NCBI GenBank assembly: GCA_937864265.1
Contig: CALMIR010000143.1
Coordinates: forward strand, 1 to 64,000
Direction of reading: 5' to 3'
Length of the DNA: 64,000 bases
DNA from: an uncultured Saprospirales bacterium
GTDB lineage: Bacteria > Bacteroidota > Bacteroidia > Chitinophagales > Saprospiraceae
The notes under the pieces: generated by a model
Told to the model about the DNA's origin: nothing
What the model saw: the letters and a program-made list of their open reading frames with translations, nothing else
The model's database searches: none
Translations under genes and position numbers: made by a program
In this document: positions 54,548 through 63,858 of the stretch, one piece after another
Layout: each line of letters opens with the position of its first letter
How positions within the stretch are numbered: the first letter of the stretch is position 1

Positions 54548-54652
54548 ATGAATACCTATTTAGTAATCAGGCTGTTGGCGCTGATGTTTGCAGGATTGCC
54601 CCATAGAGTACCCGCTCAAGCTATGGTCGTTTACCGGATTAAAAAACAATAG
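54548..54652 (+). pseudogene. 34-codon signal-peptide remnant between the GH127 gene and araB
   Basis: ATG at 54548 opens a frame reading MNTYLVIRLLALMFAGLPHR, then VPAQA and ten more residues, ending in TAG at 54650-54652. It looks like a complete Sec signal with an AQA cleavage site and almost no mature protein. It ends 2 bp before the araB start. It may be the leftover of a deleted exported gene or a short translated leader coupling araB. Confidence 0.4.
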
Positions 54653-54654
54653 CT

Positions 54655-56352
54655 ATGGCAGGTACTAAACAATACGTCATTGGGCTAGACTATGGCTCGG
54701 ATTCGGTGCGCGCTGTGCTGATTGATGCCGATTATGGCAGTGAATTGGCCTCTCATGTACACTGGTATGCCCGATGGAAAGCCGGCAAATACTGTGAACC
54801 TGCTAAAAATCAGTTTCGCCAGCACCCGCTAGATCACATCGAAGGGCTAGAAAATACCATCCGCGAGGTGTTGCGGATTTCTGGAGTGGATCCAGTCTCT
54901 GTCAAGGGAATTTGTGTAGATACAACAGGCTCTTCTCCTGTACCAGTTACGGCTGAAGGGACACCACTGGCAATAGTGCCTGGGTTCGAGGAAAACCCCA
55001 ATGCCATGATGGTATTGTGGAAAGACCATACGGCCATTCAGGAAGCCAATGAAATCAATGAATTGGCTGCAAGTTGGGGCGGGGAAAATTTCACCAAATA
55101 CGAAGGCGGGATTTATTCTTCCGAATGGTTTTGGGCTAAAATCCTACACGTGATCAGGGAAGACCAGGCCGTAAAAGACCAGGCTTATTCCTGGATGGAG
55201 CATTGCGATTTGATGACCGCGCTCTTAATAGGCTGTAAAGACTTGAGCCAATTCAAGCGGAGCCGTTGCGCGGCTGGACATAAAGCCATGTGGCACGAAG
55301 ACTGGGGTGGATTGCCCGATCCTGCCTTTTTAGCCCAACTCGACCCTTATTTAGCCCAACTGCGGGAACGTTTGTATCGAGATACCTGGACTTCCGATGT
55401 CGCCGCAGGCAACCTGAGCCAGGAATGGGCAGAGCGTTTGGGGCTGACCACGGAAACCATCGTGGCAGTAGGGACTTTTGATGCCCATGCTGGTGCGGTA
55501 GGTGCGGGCATACGCGAAAACTGTCTGGTGCGCGTAATGGGTACCTCTACTTGCGATATTCTAATAGCACCACCCGATGCGGTAGGGCAACACGCTGTTC
55601 GTGGCATCTGTGGTCAAGTAGATGGATCGGTGATTCCGGGCATGCTGGGACTGGAAGCCGGGCAATCTGCATTTGGCGATGTATTGGCCTGGTTCAAAGA
55701 TATATTATTATGGCCGATTCAAAACCTTGTGTTAAATACTGCGATCCTCTCAGAAGAACAGAAGACTCTATTGACGCAACACGTGGAAGACAATCTCATT
55801 CCTGCCCTCACAGAACAGGCGGAGTCCATTCCTTTGTCCGAAAGCATTCCAACGGCCTTAGATTGGATCAATGGGAGGCGTACACCCGATGCCAATCAAG
55901 AGTTGAAAAGCGCTATTTCCAACCTTTCGCTAGGCACCAAAGCCCCACATATTTTTAAAGCCTTGGTACATGCGATTTGTTTTGGTTCTAAAAAAATAGT
56001 TGATCGCTTCGAGGAAGAAGGGGTGGTCATCAACGATGTAATCGGAATCGGCGGCGTGGCTAGAAAGTCGCCTTTCATCATGCAAACACTGGCCAATGTG
56101 CTCAATCGGCCTATCATCGTAGCCGAATCGGATTATGCTCCGGCATTGGGTGCTGCCATCTATGCCGCAGTGTCCGCCGGAATTTATGCCGATGTAAACG
56201 CCGCCATCCAAAAACTAGGTAGCGCCTTTGAAGCTCGTTATTATCCACAAGCGGAAAAGGTGGAAGATTTGGCCTTGTTGATGGATCGTTATGAAGAGCT
56301 GAGTGCTTTTGTGGAATCGATTACTAACCGGAAAACTAAAGCTGCATCATGA
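54655..56352 (+). CDS. araB: L-ribulokinase
   Basis: AraB phosphorylates L-ribulose to L-ribulose 5-phosphate. The 565-residue FGGY-family kinase matches the E. coli length. It shows YVIGLDYGSDSVRAVLID (ATP-binding/phosphate 1), KGICVDTTGSSPVPV, GTFDAHAGAVGAGI with the catalytic aspartate region, LVRVMGTSTCDILIA, GQVDGSVIPGMLGLEAGQSA and IGIGGVARKSPFIMQTLANV. The last bases overlap the araD start (ATGA), giving translational coupling. Confidence 0.97.
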   Translation: MAGTKQYVIGLDYGSDSVRAVLIDADYGSELASHVHWYARWKAGKYCEPAKNQFRQHPLDHIEGLENTIREVLRISGVDPVSVKGICVDTTGSSPVPVTAEGTPLAIVPGFEENPNAMMVLWKDHTAIQEANEINELAASWGGENFTKYEGGIYSSEWFWAKILHVIREDQAVKDQAYSWMEHCDLMTALLIGCKDLSQFKRSRCAAGHKAMWHEDWGGLPDPAFLAQLDPYLAQLRERLYRDTWTSDVAAGNLSQEWAERLGLTTETIVAVGTFDAHAGAVGAGIRENCLVRVMGTSTCDILIAPPDAVGQHAVRGICGQVDGSVIPGMLGLEAGQSAFGDVLAWFKDILLWPIQNLVLNTAILSEEQKTLLTQHVEDNLIPALTEQAESIPLSESIPTALDWINGRRTPDANQELKSAISNLSLGTKAPHIFKALVHAICFGSKKIVDRFEEEGVVINDVIGIGGVARKSPFIMQTLANVLNRPIIVAESDYAPALGAAIYAAVSAGIYADVNAAIQKLGSAFEARYYPQAEKVEDLALLMDRYEELSAFVESITNRKTKAAS

Positions 56353-57050
56353 ACAATCCCTATCAATCGCTTCAGGAAGAATGCTACGAAGCCAATATGC
56401 AGTTGCAAGCCCTGGGGCTAGTCATTTATACCTTCGGAAACGTAAGTGCGGTGGATAGAAATGCTGGTGTTTTTGCCATCAAGCCTAGTGGGGTACCATA
56501 CGAAGTTTTACGCCCGGAAGACATCGTTATTCTGGACTATGACAACCAGGTGGTTCAAGGAGAGAAGCGTCCTTCCTCAGATACCCGAACCCATGCATTG
56601 CTCTACAAAAACTGGGAGAACATAGGCGGTATCGCGCATACACATGCCACCTATTCGGTCGCCTGGGCACAGGCACAACGAGATATTCCCATCATGGGTA
56701 CGACTCATGCCGATCATCTGACGGCGGACATACCTTGCGCAGCTCCTATGGCCGATCACCTGATAGAAGGAAATTATGAACACAATACTGGTATCCAGAT
56801 TTTAGATTGTTTTTCAGAACGCGGCTTGTCCTATGAAGAGGTACCGATGGTGCTCATCGGCAATCATGGTCCCTTTACTTGGGGGAAAGACGCTGCTAAG
56901 GCCGTTTACCACAGCAAAGTACTCGAAGCAGTGGCAGAAATGGCCTATTTGGCTTTGCAAATCAATCCCAATGCACCCAGACTCAAAGAGGCATTGATCA
57001 AAAAACATTACGAACGCAAACACGGGAAAAACGCCTATTACGGGCAATAA
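56349..57050 (+). CDS. araD: L-ribulose-5-phosphate 4-epimerase
   Basis: AraD converts L-ribulose 5-phosphate to D-xylulose 5-phosphate and uses a zinc ion. The 233-residue class II aldolase/epimerase has AIKPSGVPYEVL, the zinc histidines in GIAHTHATYSVAWAQ, GTTHADHLTADIPCA, VLIGNHGPFTWGKDAAKAVY and the third ligand in YHSKVLEAVAEM. The start overlaps araB by 4 bp, and araA begins 13 bp after its stop. Confidence 0.96.
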   Translation: MNNPYQSLQEECYEANMQLQALGLVIYTFGNVSAVDRNAGVFAIKPSGVPYEVLRPEDIVILDYDNQVVQGEKRPSSDTRTHALLYKNWENIGGIAHTHATYSVAWAQAQRDIPIMGTTHADHLTADIPCAAPMADHLIEGNYEHNTGIQILDCFSERGLSYEEVPMVLIGNHGPFTWGKDAAKAVYHSKVLEAVAEMAYLALQINPNAPRLKEALIKKHYERKHGKNAYYGQ

Positions 57051-57063
57051 CTCAAATTAAATC

Positions 57064-58572
57064 ATGACAGATTACAGTAAAAAACAGATTTGGTTTGTTA
57101 CGGGTAGCCAGCATTTGTATGGAGAAGAAACCCTCCGACAAGTGGATAACCATGTGGAAACGATGGTGAATGGATTAAACGCCAATACGCACTTTGTTAT
57201 ACCTATCGTAAAGCAACAAGTAGTAAAAACGCCGGACGAGATCGCTCATATTTGTATAGCCGCTAATGCGGATGAAGATTGTATCGGCATCATTGCCTGG
57301 ATGCATACTTTTTCTCCTGCTAAAATGTGGATTCGAGGCTTGAGCAACCTCAAAAAGCCCATTTGCCACTTGCATACCCAGTTCAACGCCGCAATTCCCT
57401 GGGCGGAAATTGATATGGACTTCATGAATCTGAATCAGTCAGCACATGGCGATCGGGAATTTGGATTTATGATGTCGCGTTTGCGTATGAAACGCAAAGT
57501 CGTCGTTGGACATTGGCAAAATCCTGCAGTCGTCCGTCAGTTAGATGGCTGGGCTCGGGTAGCGCTGGGCTGGCATGAGCTACAGCACCTGAAAGTCGCC
57601 CGGATAGGGGACAATATGCGGGAAGTGGCAGTAACGGAAGGCGATAAAGTGCAGGCACAAATCCAATTTGGTTTTGCAGTCAATGGTTATGGCGTATCTG
57701 ATGTGAGTAAGCACATTGAAGCGGTTACGCCGCAAGAGCTGGCGGCTTTGATAGAAATTTACGAAAGTAGTTATCAACTCACGCCGGCTTTACAAAAAGG
57801 CGGCAAGCAGCGCCATTCACTGGAAGATGCAGCAAGAATAGAGCTGGGCCTCCGCTCTTTTTTAAATACCGGGGGCTTCAAGGCTTATACCAATACCTTT
57901 GAAAACCTGGGTACTTTTAAGCAGTTGCCAGGTATTGCCACCCAACGATTGATGGCTGATGGTTTTGGTTTTGGCGCAGAGGGGGATTGGAAAACGGCAG
58001 CACTTTTGCGTGCCATTAAAGTAATGGCTACCGGACTAGAGGGCGGCACTTCGTTTATGGAAGACTATACCTACCATTTTTCACCGGAAGGCGCTATGGT
58101 TTTAGGAGCGCACATGCTGGAAATATGCCCGAGTATCGCCCATGCTACCCCTACTTGTGAAGTACACCCTCTGGGTATTGGTGGTAAAGAAGATCCTGTA
58201 AGGTTGGTTTTCGATGGAAAACCCGGAGCGGCTATCAATGTATCGCTTGTAGATATGGGAAATCGTTTTCGATTGATTGTCAATGAAGTAGAAAGTGTAT
58301 TGCCGCAGCATGAACTTAAAAGACTACCCGTAGCCAGGGTCTTGTGGGACGCCCATCCCAATCTGGAAACTGCCGCTACAGCCTGGATACTAGCAGGAGG
58401 GGCGCACCATACCGTTTATACGCAAGCAATTAATACTTCTTTTATAGAAGATTTTGCGGATATTGCAGGCATAGAACTGCTGGTGATTGACCGGGATACC
58501 CGTATCAGAGATTTCAAAAATACCCTTAATGCTAATGAAGCTTATTATCATCTGTTTCAACACCGGATGTAA
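57064..58572 (+). CDS. araA: L-arabinose isomerase
   Basis: AraA interconverts L-arabinose and L-ribulose with Mn2+. The 502-residue protein begins [19 protein letters not shown], the family start. It retains the metal ligands, including the glutamates in [19 protein letters not shown] and [11 protein letters not shown] and the histidines in [13 protein letters not shown] and [14 protein letters not shown]. The length matches E. coli AraA (500). It is the last of the araBDA set and is followed 33 bp later by the mutarotase gene. Confidence 0.97.
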   Translation: MTDYSKKQIWFVTGSQHLYGEETLRQVDNHVETMVNGLNANTHFVIPIVKQQVVKTPDEIAHICIAANADEDCIGIIAWMHTFSPAKMWIRGLSNLKKPICHLHTQFNAAIPWAEIDMDFMNLNQSAHGDREFGFMMSRLRMKRKVVVGHWQNPAVVRQLDGWARVALGWHELQHLKVARIGDNMREVAVTEGDKVQAQIQFGFAVNGYGVSDVSKHIEAVTPQELAALIEIYESSYQLTPALQKGGKQRHSLEDAARIELGLRSFLNTGGFKAYTNTFENLGTFKQLPGIATQRLMADGFGFGAEGDWKTAALLRAIKVMATGLEGGTSFMEDYTYHFSPEGAMVLGAHMLEICPSIAHATPTCEVHPLGIGGKEDPVRLVFDGKPGAAINVSLVDMGNRFRLIVNEVESVLPQHELKRLPVARVLWDAHPNLETAATAWILAGGAHHTVYTQAINTSFIEDFADIAGIELLVIDRDTRIRDFKNTLNANEAYYHLFQHRM

Positions 58573-58605
58573 TCTCTTTTTTATCAATCATTCTTTTCTA
58601 ATCGT

Positions 58606-59790
58606 ATGAAAAAATCAACTTTTAAAGCTATCCTTTCTTTTCCAGCCTATCTATTTATCCTGCTCTTGCTAACCCATTGCAAACAGGAAAAATCGGGAAA
58701 GGCGCAAGCAGAATCTACACCAACAGCTGCCTTTGAAATCAAAAAAAGCGACTACGGCAAAATGCCGGATGGCCAGGCAGTAGAACAGTATATTTTGAAA
58801 AACCCACAGGGCATGGAAATTGCCGTCATTACTTATGGCGGGATCATTACCTCCTGGACAGCTCCGGATAAAGCGGGCAAATATGAAAATGTGGTTCTGG
58901 GTTTTGACAGTCTTTCCCAATATGTAGCAAATAATCCTTATTTCGGTGCGATCATCGGTCGCTATGGGAATCGCATTGCGAAAGGGCAGTTTAAATTGGG
59001 GAAAGCGACTTTTCAATTGGAGAACAACGATGGCCCCAATCACTTACATGGAGGTGTCAAAGGCTTTGATAAAGTAGTGTGGCAGGCTTTTCCACAACAA
59101 GATAGCACTGCTGTTTCGCTAGTATTAAAATATGTAAGTGCCGATGGAGAAGGCGGCTACCCAGGCAAACTATACTGTACCGTTACCTACCTGCTGGATA
59201 ACGACAATGCATTGCATGTTGCCTACGAAGCGGTTACCGACAAAGAAACCATCGTCAACCTCACCCAGCACAGCTACTTTAACCTTTCTGGCAATTTCAG
59301 CAACACCATTCTCGACCACGAACTGATGATGGCTGCCGACCAGTACTTGCCCGTTGATGTTACCCTGATTCCAACAGGGGAGTTGGCGCCTGTTGCCGGA
59401 ACGCCATTTGACTTTACGACTGCTAAAGCAATTGGACGCGATATCAATACGACCGACGAACAACTGGAAAGAGGGCGGGGTTACGACCACTGTTGGGTGC
59501 TCAATAACCCAGGTTCCATGCGGCAGGTAGCCAGTGTCACCCATCCTGCGACAGGAAGGCGGTTGGAAATCAGCAGCAATGAGCCAGGCCTGCAATTTTA
59601 TTGCGGCAATTTTTTAGATGGTACATTGCCCATGCCTGGAGGCGGCACTTATGGCCACCGCACGGGCTTTTGTTTGGAAACACAACATTATCCGGATTCT
59701 CCCAATCAATACAGCTTTCCATCTGTATTGCTCCGGCCAGGTGAAAAATACAGCTCTGCCACCGTATTCAAGTTTTTAGTAGCAGAGTAA
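58606..59790 (+). CDS. galM: aldose 1-epimerase (mutarotase), lipoprotein form
   Basis: The 394-residue protein has a lipoprotein signal (LFILLLLTHC), so it is anchored in the envelope, unlike cytoplasmic GalM. The galactose-mutarotase fold shows FGAIIGRYGNRIAKGQF, NHLHGGVKGFDKVVWQ, the catalytic histidine in VNLTQHSYFNLSG, YDHCWVLN and the catalytic glutamate in FCLETQHYPDSPNQYSFP. It would equilibrate alpha and beta anomers of released sugar before import. It sits between araA and the symporter gene in the arabinose operon. The galM symbol denotes the family; L-arabinose may be the physiological substrate. Confidence 0.93.
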   Translation: MKKSTFKAILSFPAYLFILLLLTHCKQEKSGKAQAESTPTAAFEIKKSDYGKMPDGQAVEQYILKNPQGMEIAVITYGGIITSWTAPDKAGKYENVVLGFDSLSQYVANNPYFGAIIGRYGNRIAKGQFKLGKATFQLENNDGPNHLHGGVKGFDKVVWQAFPQQDSTAVSLVLKYVSADGEGGYPGKLYCTVTYLLDNDNALHVAYEAVTDKETIVNLTQHSYFNLSGNFSNTILDHELMMAADQYLPVDVTLIPTGELAPVAGTPFDFTTAKAIGRDINTTDEQLERGRGYDHCWVLNNPGSMRQVASVTHPATGRRLEISSNEPGLQFYCGNFLDGTLPMPGGGTYGHRTGFCLETQHYPDSPNQYSFPSVLLRPGEKYSSATVFKFLVAE

Positions 59791-59843
59791 GGTTGTTCCG
59801 TAAAGGCAAGGATTTTTTCATCAACACAAATAAAGCTTAGCGT

Positions 59844-61598
59844 ATGTCTGTTTTAGCTACCATAGACTGGGTGTTTATCGCCCTATATTTTGCAATTATT
59901 CTGGGTATTGTTTGGTGGGTGATTCGACAAAAGAGTGCCACATCAGACGATTATTTTTTGGCCGGCCGAAACCTGGGCTGGTTTGTTGTAGGGGCATCAA
60001 TTTTTGCTTCCAATATCGGCTCGGAACACGTGGTGGGTTTAGCTGGGTCAGGTGCTACCGATGGGGTAGCCATGGCTCATTATGAGCTACATGCCTGGTG
60101 TCTGCTCGTCTTGGGTTGGGTATTGGCTCCTTTTTACATGCGTTCCAGAATTTATACCATGCCTGAGTTTCTGGAAAGGCGTTTTTCGGCTTCCTCTCGT
60201 TGGGTATTGTCCGTTATTTCCCTCATTGCATATATATTGACAAAGGTCGCCGTAGGTATTTTTGCAGGCGGTATTGTATTTGGTGTTTTGCTGCCAGAAG
60301 TCAATTTCATGGGCTTGAATAGCTTTTGGGTAGGGTCTATTTTAATGATTTTGTTGACGGGTCTCTACACCTTGCTGGGCGGTATGAAAGCAGTAGCCTA
60401 TACCGAGGCGCTTCAAACCATCGTCCTTATACTTGGCTCTGTTCTGGTAACTTACTATGGATTGGAGGCACTGGGTGGCTGGGGCGAATTGCGCCGTATC
60501 GCCGGATCCGAAATGTTCAACCTTTGGAAGCCGCTGGTTCCGGAAGGTATGACCGGTACTTGGAGTCCTGTGAAAACAGACACCACCATGGCCTGGTATT
60601 TCAATACCAACTATCCCTGGTTGGGGATGTTGTTTTGCGCCCCGATCATTGGATTGTGGTACTGGTGTACGGATCAGTACATCGTGCAGCGTATTTTGGG
60701 AGCAGCCAACCTTACAGAAGCACGCAGGGGCACCATTGCTGCTTCTTTCTTCAAGCTGTTGCCTGTTTTCATATTTATCATTCCAGGTATCATCACTTTT
60801 GCACTGGCTTCAAGCGGTAAAATGCCGGAATTGGCCGCAACTTTATTGGATGAGAATGGCCAAATCATCAATGCCAATGCACAACAAGTATTCCCGCTTC
60901 TGGTATCCAAGGTACTGCCTGCTGGCATTAGAGGCATTGTAGTAGCGGGCTTGCTGGCGGCTTTGATGAGCTCTCTGGCTGGGGTATTCAACGCTTCTTC
61001 CACCTTGTTCACGATGGACTTGTACTCCAAATTCCGTCCACAAGCTACTGAAAAGCAGTTGGTTCTGACGGGGCGTATCGCAACGGCTGTGATGGTCATT
61101 ATCGGCTTGCTTTGGATTCCAGTCATACAGGGCAGTCGGGGTTTGTACGATTATTTGCAAAGCGTGCAGGGCTATCTAGCGCCACCGATTTTTGTGGTTT
61201 TCTTCTTCGGCATTTTCAACAAACGCCTGAATGCCAAGGGCGCCTTGGCCGCTTTATTGGTTGGATTTGGCCTAGGCCTTTTCCGATTGGCTATTGATAC
61301 ACCGGTGATGCTGACTCAGGGTTTTTCTTACGAAGAGCATTCTTTATTTTGGATCATCAACAACATCTTTTTCCAATATTATAGCCTGATCATCTTTTTG
61401 GTATCTGCCGTAGTTTTTTATGCGGTTAGTTATACTTCTGAAGCGCCTAATCCAGCCCAAATACAGGGCTTGGCCATGGGAACGGTAAGTGCGGAACAAC
61501 AAGCGGCCACCAAAGCCACTTATCGCACGATCGATTATGTGATGTCCGGCTTGGTGTTAGTGTTGATCCTTGCTGCTTATTTGTACTTTAATGGATAA
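59844..61598 (+). CDS. sodium/sugar symporter, SSS (SGLT) family
   Basis: The 584-residue protein has about fourteen membrane helices. It has the family core DDYFLAGRNLGWFVVGASIF then SNIGSEHVVGLAGSGATDG, the RIYTMPEFLERRF motif, and GLYTLLGGMKAVAYTEALQT. WYWCTDQYIVQRILGAANL and the late RGIVVAGLLAALMSSLAGVF match SGLT-type sugar carriers. Its place at the end of the arabinose operon predicts Na+-coupled uptake of L-arabinose. It is followed by a hairpin and converges on the histidine-kinase gene. Confidence 0.93.
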   Translation: MSVLATIDWVFIALYFAIILGIVWWVIRQKSATSDDYFLAGRNLGWFVVGASIFASNIGSEHVVGLAGSGATDGVAMAHYELHAWCLLVLGWVLAPFYMRSRIYTMPEFLERRFSASSRWVLSVISLIAYILTKVAVGIFAGGIVFGVLLPEVNFMGLNSFWVGSILMILLTGLYTLLGGMKAVAYTEALQTIVLILGSVLVTYYGLEALGGWGELRRIAGSEMFNLWKPLVPEGMTGTWSPVKTDTTMAWYFNTNYPWLGMLFCAPIIGLWYWCTDQYIVQRILGAANLTEARRGTIAASFFKLLPVFIFIIPGIITFALASSGKMPELAATLLDENGQIINANAQQVFPLLVSKVLPAGIRGIVVAGLLAALMSSLAGVFNASSTLFTMDLYSKFRPQATEKQLVLTGRIATAVMVIIGLLWIPVIQGSRGLYDYLQSVQGYLAPPIFVVFFFGIFNKRLNAKGALAALLVGFGLGLFRLAIDTPVMLTQGFSYEEHSLFWIINNIFFQYYSLIIFLVSAVVFYAVSYTSEAPNPAQIQGLAMGTVSAEQQAATKATYRTIDYVMSGLVLVLILAAYLYFNG

Positions 61599-61610
61599 GT
61601 CCAGCAAATG

Positions 61611-61647
61611 AGGGTTTGCGGTGTTTGCTATATTGACCGCAAACCCT
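61611..61647 (+). terminator. hairpin, probable terminator of the arabinose operon
   Basis: AGGGTTTGCGGT (61611-61622) pairs perfectly with ACCGCAAACCCT (61636-61647) around a 13-nt loop. It begins 13 nt after the symporter stop. The following TATCTTTCC is only moderately T-rich, so termination efficiency is uncertain. It lies between convergent genes and could serve both. Confidence 0.65.
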
Positions 61648-61716
61648 TATCTTTCCACAAAAAATATGCTCAGTAGCATTCCTTTTGGCTGGCGCGATAG
61701 AATGGGCTAGTTCAAT

Positions 61717-63711
61717 TTAAACAAAAGCACTTCTATTCAAATCAACTTCAATACTGATGCTTGTCCCTTGACCGGGTGCTGAGCGGATTTCCGGGCTGGC
61801 ACCCAGATAAGCCGATCTGGACTGAATGTTCAGCCATCCAACGCCTGCAAACCGGTCGAGTGCTTGCACATCAAAGCCTTTTCCATCGTCTTCTACGGTT
61901 AAATGCAGCCGGTTTTCATCGCGTATGACTTGGACGATGATATTCTTGGCCTCGGCGTGTTTCAGGGCATTATTGACCAATTCCTGGATGATGCGGAAAA
62001 GCACAATCTCCGTATCCTGATCCAATCGCGATTCAAGTCCAAATGCCTGAAAATGGATGTCCAATTGACCGGGGCGTTGCAGTTGATCGCAGTAATCTTG
62101 CAACGCATCTTTCAAGCCGAAACGAAGCAATGCTTCGGGCATCATATTCCGGGCTATGTTGCGCAACTCGCCAATGGAGCGATCCAGATCGCTGATGGTT
62201 CTTTGGAAGGCTTGAGACGCCGCTTCCGAAAGCACTTGATTCCCTGTCATACCGAATAAGTTTTGTTTAATGCCAGATAACATACCGCCCAACCCGTCGT
62301 GCAGGTCACGAGCGATTCGACTGCGTTCGTCCTCCTGTGCGCGTAAAACGGCATTGGCTGCGTGCAATTGCTTTTCCTGTTCCAGTTCCCGGATAAGCTG
62401 CTGTTGTATTTTGAATTGTTGGTCAGCCAGGCGTTTCCTGTTTTGTAAATTGCGCCAGATCAAAAATGCAGTCACCAATAAGAGGATCGATAGCAAGGCC
62501 AATCCCAAGGTCAGGTTATTTTTTTGGCGAAGCCTGAGTTTTGAAATCGTTTGTGCTTGCTCCAGTTGGCGAATTTGCTGTTCCTTTTTTTCCGTTTCGT
62601 ATTTGGTTTCAAATTCCTGTAAGGCTTCTATTTCATTGGCTCGGGCTGCTCTTGCCCGATTAATTCGGTATTTTTCCCGGTATGACCAAAACAACTCCAG
62701 GCTGTCCTGCGCCAGGGCAATATCCGAAAGGGTTAAATACAAGGCATGCACATAGGCATCTTCTTCTGTTTCGACCAAAGCCAACGCTCGATTGGCGTAT
62801 TCACGAGCCTGGTCAAATTTTTTTTCATCAAAAAATAAAAGGCTGATACCGTGTAAATTGTATTTTGTACTGAGTGGATCTCCACTTTTTTGTGCAATAG
62901 CAAGTGCTTCCTCATAAAGGCGCATAGCCTGTTCGTTTCGGCCATCCTGGCGGTAGATGTCTGCGGTGATACCCAGACCCGTAGCTAGCAATTGCGGATA
63001 ATCCAGTTTTCTGGCCAGTGCTACGGCCTGCTCCAAATAAGGCAGGGCTGAATCCGGCTGTTCTTTTCCTATATGGGCATTGCCCAGGTGTTGTAAGACA
63101 ATGGCTACTGACTCCTCATCCCCTATGTCGCGCGCTGACTGGAGTACAGACGGGCCAAGCTCCAGCACCTTATCGTTTAAGTTTAGTTCTATATAAAGGC
63201 TGAGTAGGTTGCCCTGCACAACAATGGGAAAATGCGGTGGCAAATCCAAGCCTTGCATGGCGCGGATGCTTTTCTCAAAGCAGTCAACAGCCAAGCGTTT
63301 CATCCCTAGCTGCTGGTAGGCGTTGCCCATATTGTTGTAAGCAGCCACCATTTCCAATTTCATTCCCAGTTTTTCACAAATGGGGAGAGCAGCCTGCTGG
63401 TTTTCGATGGCAAGCTGGTATTCGGCTTTATCAAAATGAGAATTACCTTTATTGATCAAAATACGCGCTTCACCCCGTTCGTAGCCGATGGATTGAGCCA
63501 TTTGTAGCCCCTGATTGAAAAATAACAAAGCAGAATCCGGCTGCCTGGTTTGAAACAGCTTGCCCGCATCCAACAGGGCTAATACTTTTTGGGTATCGCT
63601 GGCCGCAGAACGGGAAAGGCTCAATAAACTGTCCAGTTTACTATTGGTTTGGGCAAAAACAGCGACCCATGACCAACAAATAAAGCTCCACAAAAAAGCA
63701 AATCGGATCAT
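61717..63711 (-). CDS. TPR-containing sensor histidine kinase (HisKA_3 / NarL-type partner)
   Basis: The 664-residue protein has a signal peptide (MIRFAFLWSFICWSWVAVFA). About six TPR units follow in the periplasm (residues ~35-330; for example ALLFFNQGLQMAQSIGYERG). A coiled coil (ETKYETEKKEQQIRQLEQAQ) precedes one membrane helix (NLTLGLALLSILLLVTAFLI). The cytoplasmic kinase has the phosphoacceptor ERSRIARDLHDGLGGMLSGI (His471) and an ATPase domain with ELVNNALKHAEAKNIIV, VEDDGKGFD and SAPGQGTSISIEV. Such kinases phosphorylate LuxR-type response regulators; none is adjacent in the window. It converges on the arabinose operon, with no proof of a shared signal. Confidence 0.94.
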   Translation of the reverse strand: MIRFAFLWSFICWSWVAVFAQTNSKLDSLLSLSRSAASDTQKVLALLDAGKLFQTRQPDSALLFFNQGLQMAQSIGYERGEARILINKGNSHFDKAEYQLAIENQQAALPICEKLGMKLEMVAAYNNMGNAYQQLGMKRLAVDCFEKSIRAMQGLDLPPHFPIVVQGNLLSLYIELNLNDKVLELGPSVLQSARDIGDEESVAIVLQHLGNAHIGKEQPDSALPYLEQAVALARKLDYPQLLATGLGITADIYRQDGRNEQAMRLYEEALAIAQKSGDPLSTKYNLHGISLLFFDEKKFDQAREYANRALALVETEEDAYVHALYLTLSDIALAQDSLELFWSYREKYRINRARAARANEIEALQEFETKYETEKKEQQIRQLEQAQTISKLRLRQKNNLTLGLALLSILLLVTAFLIWRNLQNRKRLADQQFKIQQQLIRELEQEKQLHAANAVLRAQEDERSRIARDLHDGLGGMLSGIKQNLFGMTGNQVLSEAASQAFQRTISDLDRSIGELRNIARNMMPEALLRFGLKDALQDYCDQLQRPGQLDIHFQAFGLESRLDQDTEIVLFRIIQELVNNALKHAEAKNIIVQVIRDENRLHLTVEDDGKGFDVQALDRFAGVGWLNIQSRSAYLGASPEIRSAPGQGTSISIEVDLNRSAFV

Positions 63712-63815
63712 AACAAGCTTTGTTAGCCCAATATTTTAAAATTGAAAGCAATTGTGCAAGTCCTTTTGTAAAAATCCCCTTTTTAGGGGAGAAAGAAAAT
63801 CCTGTTTTTAAAGGA

Positions 63816-63847
63816 TTGATTTTCAGCATTTTTGTAGGCTACCTTTG
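63816..63847 (+). promoter_or_regulatory. promoter of the last partial gene
   Basis: TTG (63816-63818), a 21-bp spacer and TACCTTTG (63840-63847) fit the Bacteroidota consensus. The first ATG lies about 12 bp after the box, implying a very short or absent leader. Confidence 0.6.
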
Positions 63848-63858
63848 GAAAAAAATGT

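Noticed and set aside
54655-61598. Possibility that the araBDA genes are a recent horizontal acquisition
   Set aside because: Base composition and style by eye match the neighbours, the regulator is Bacteroidota-type, and no mobile element flanks the cluster.
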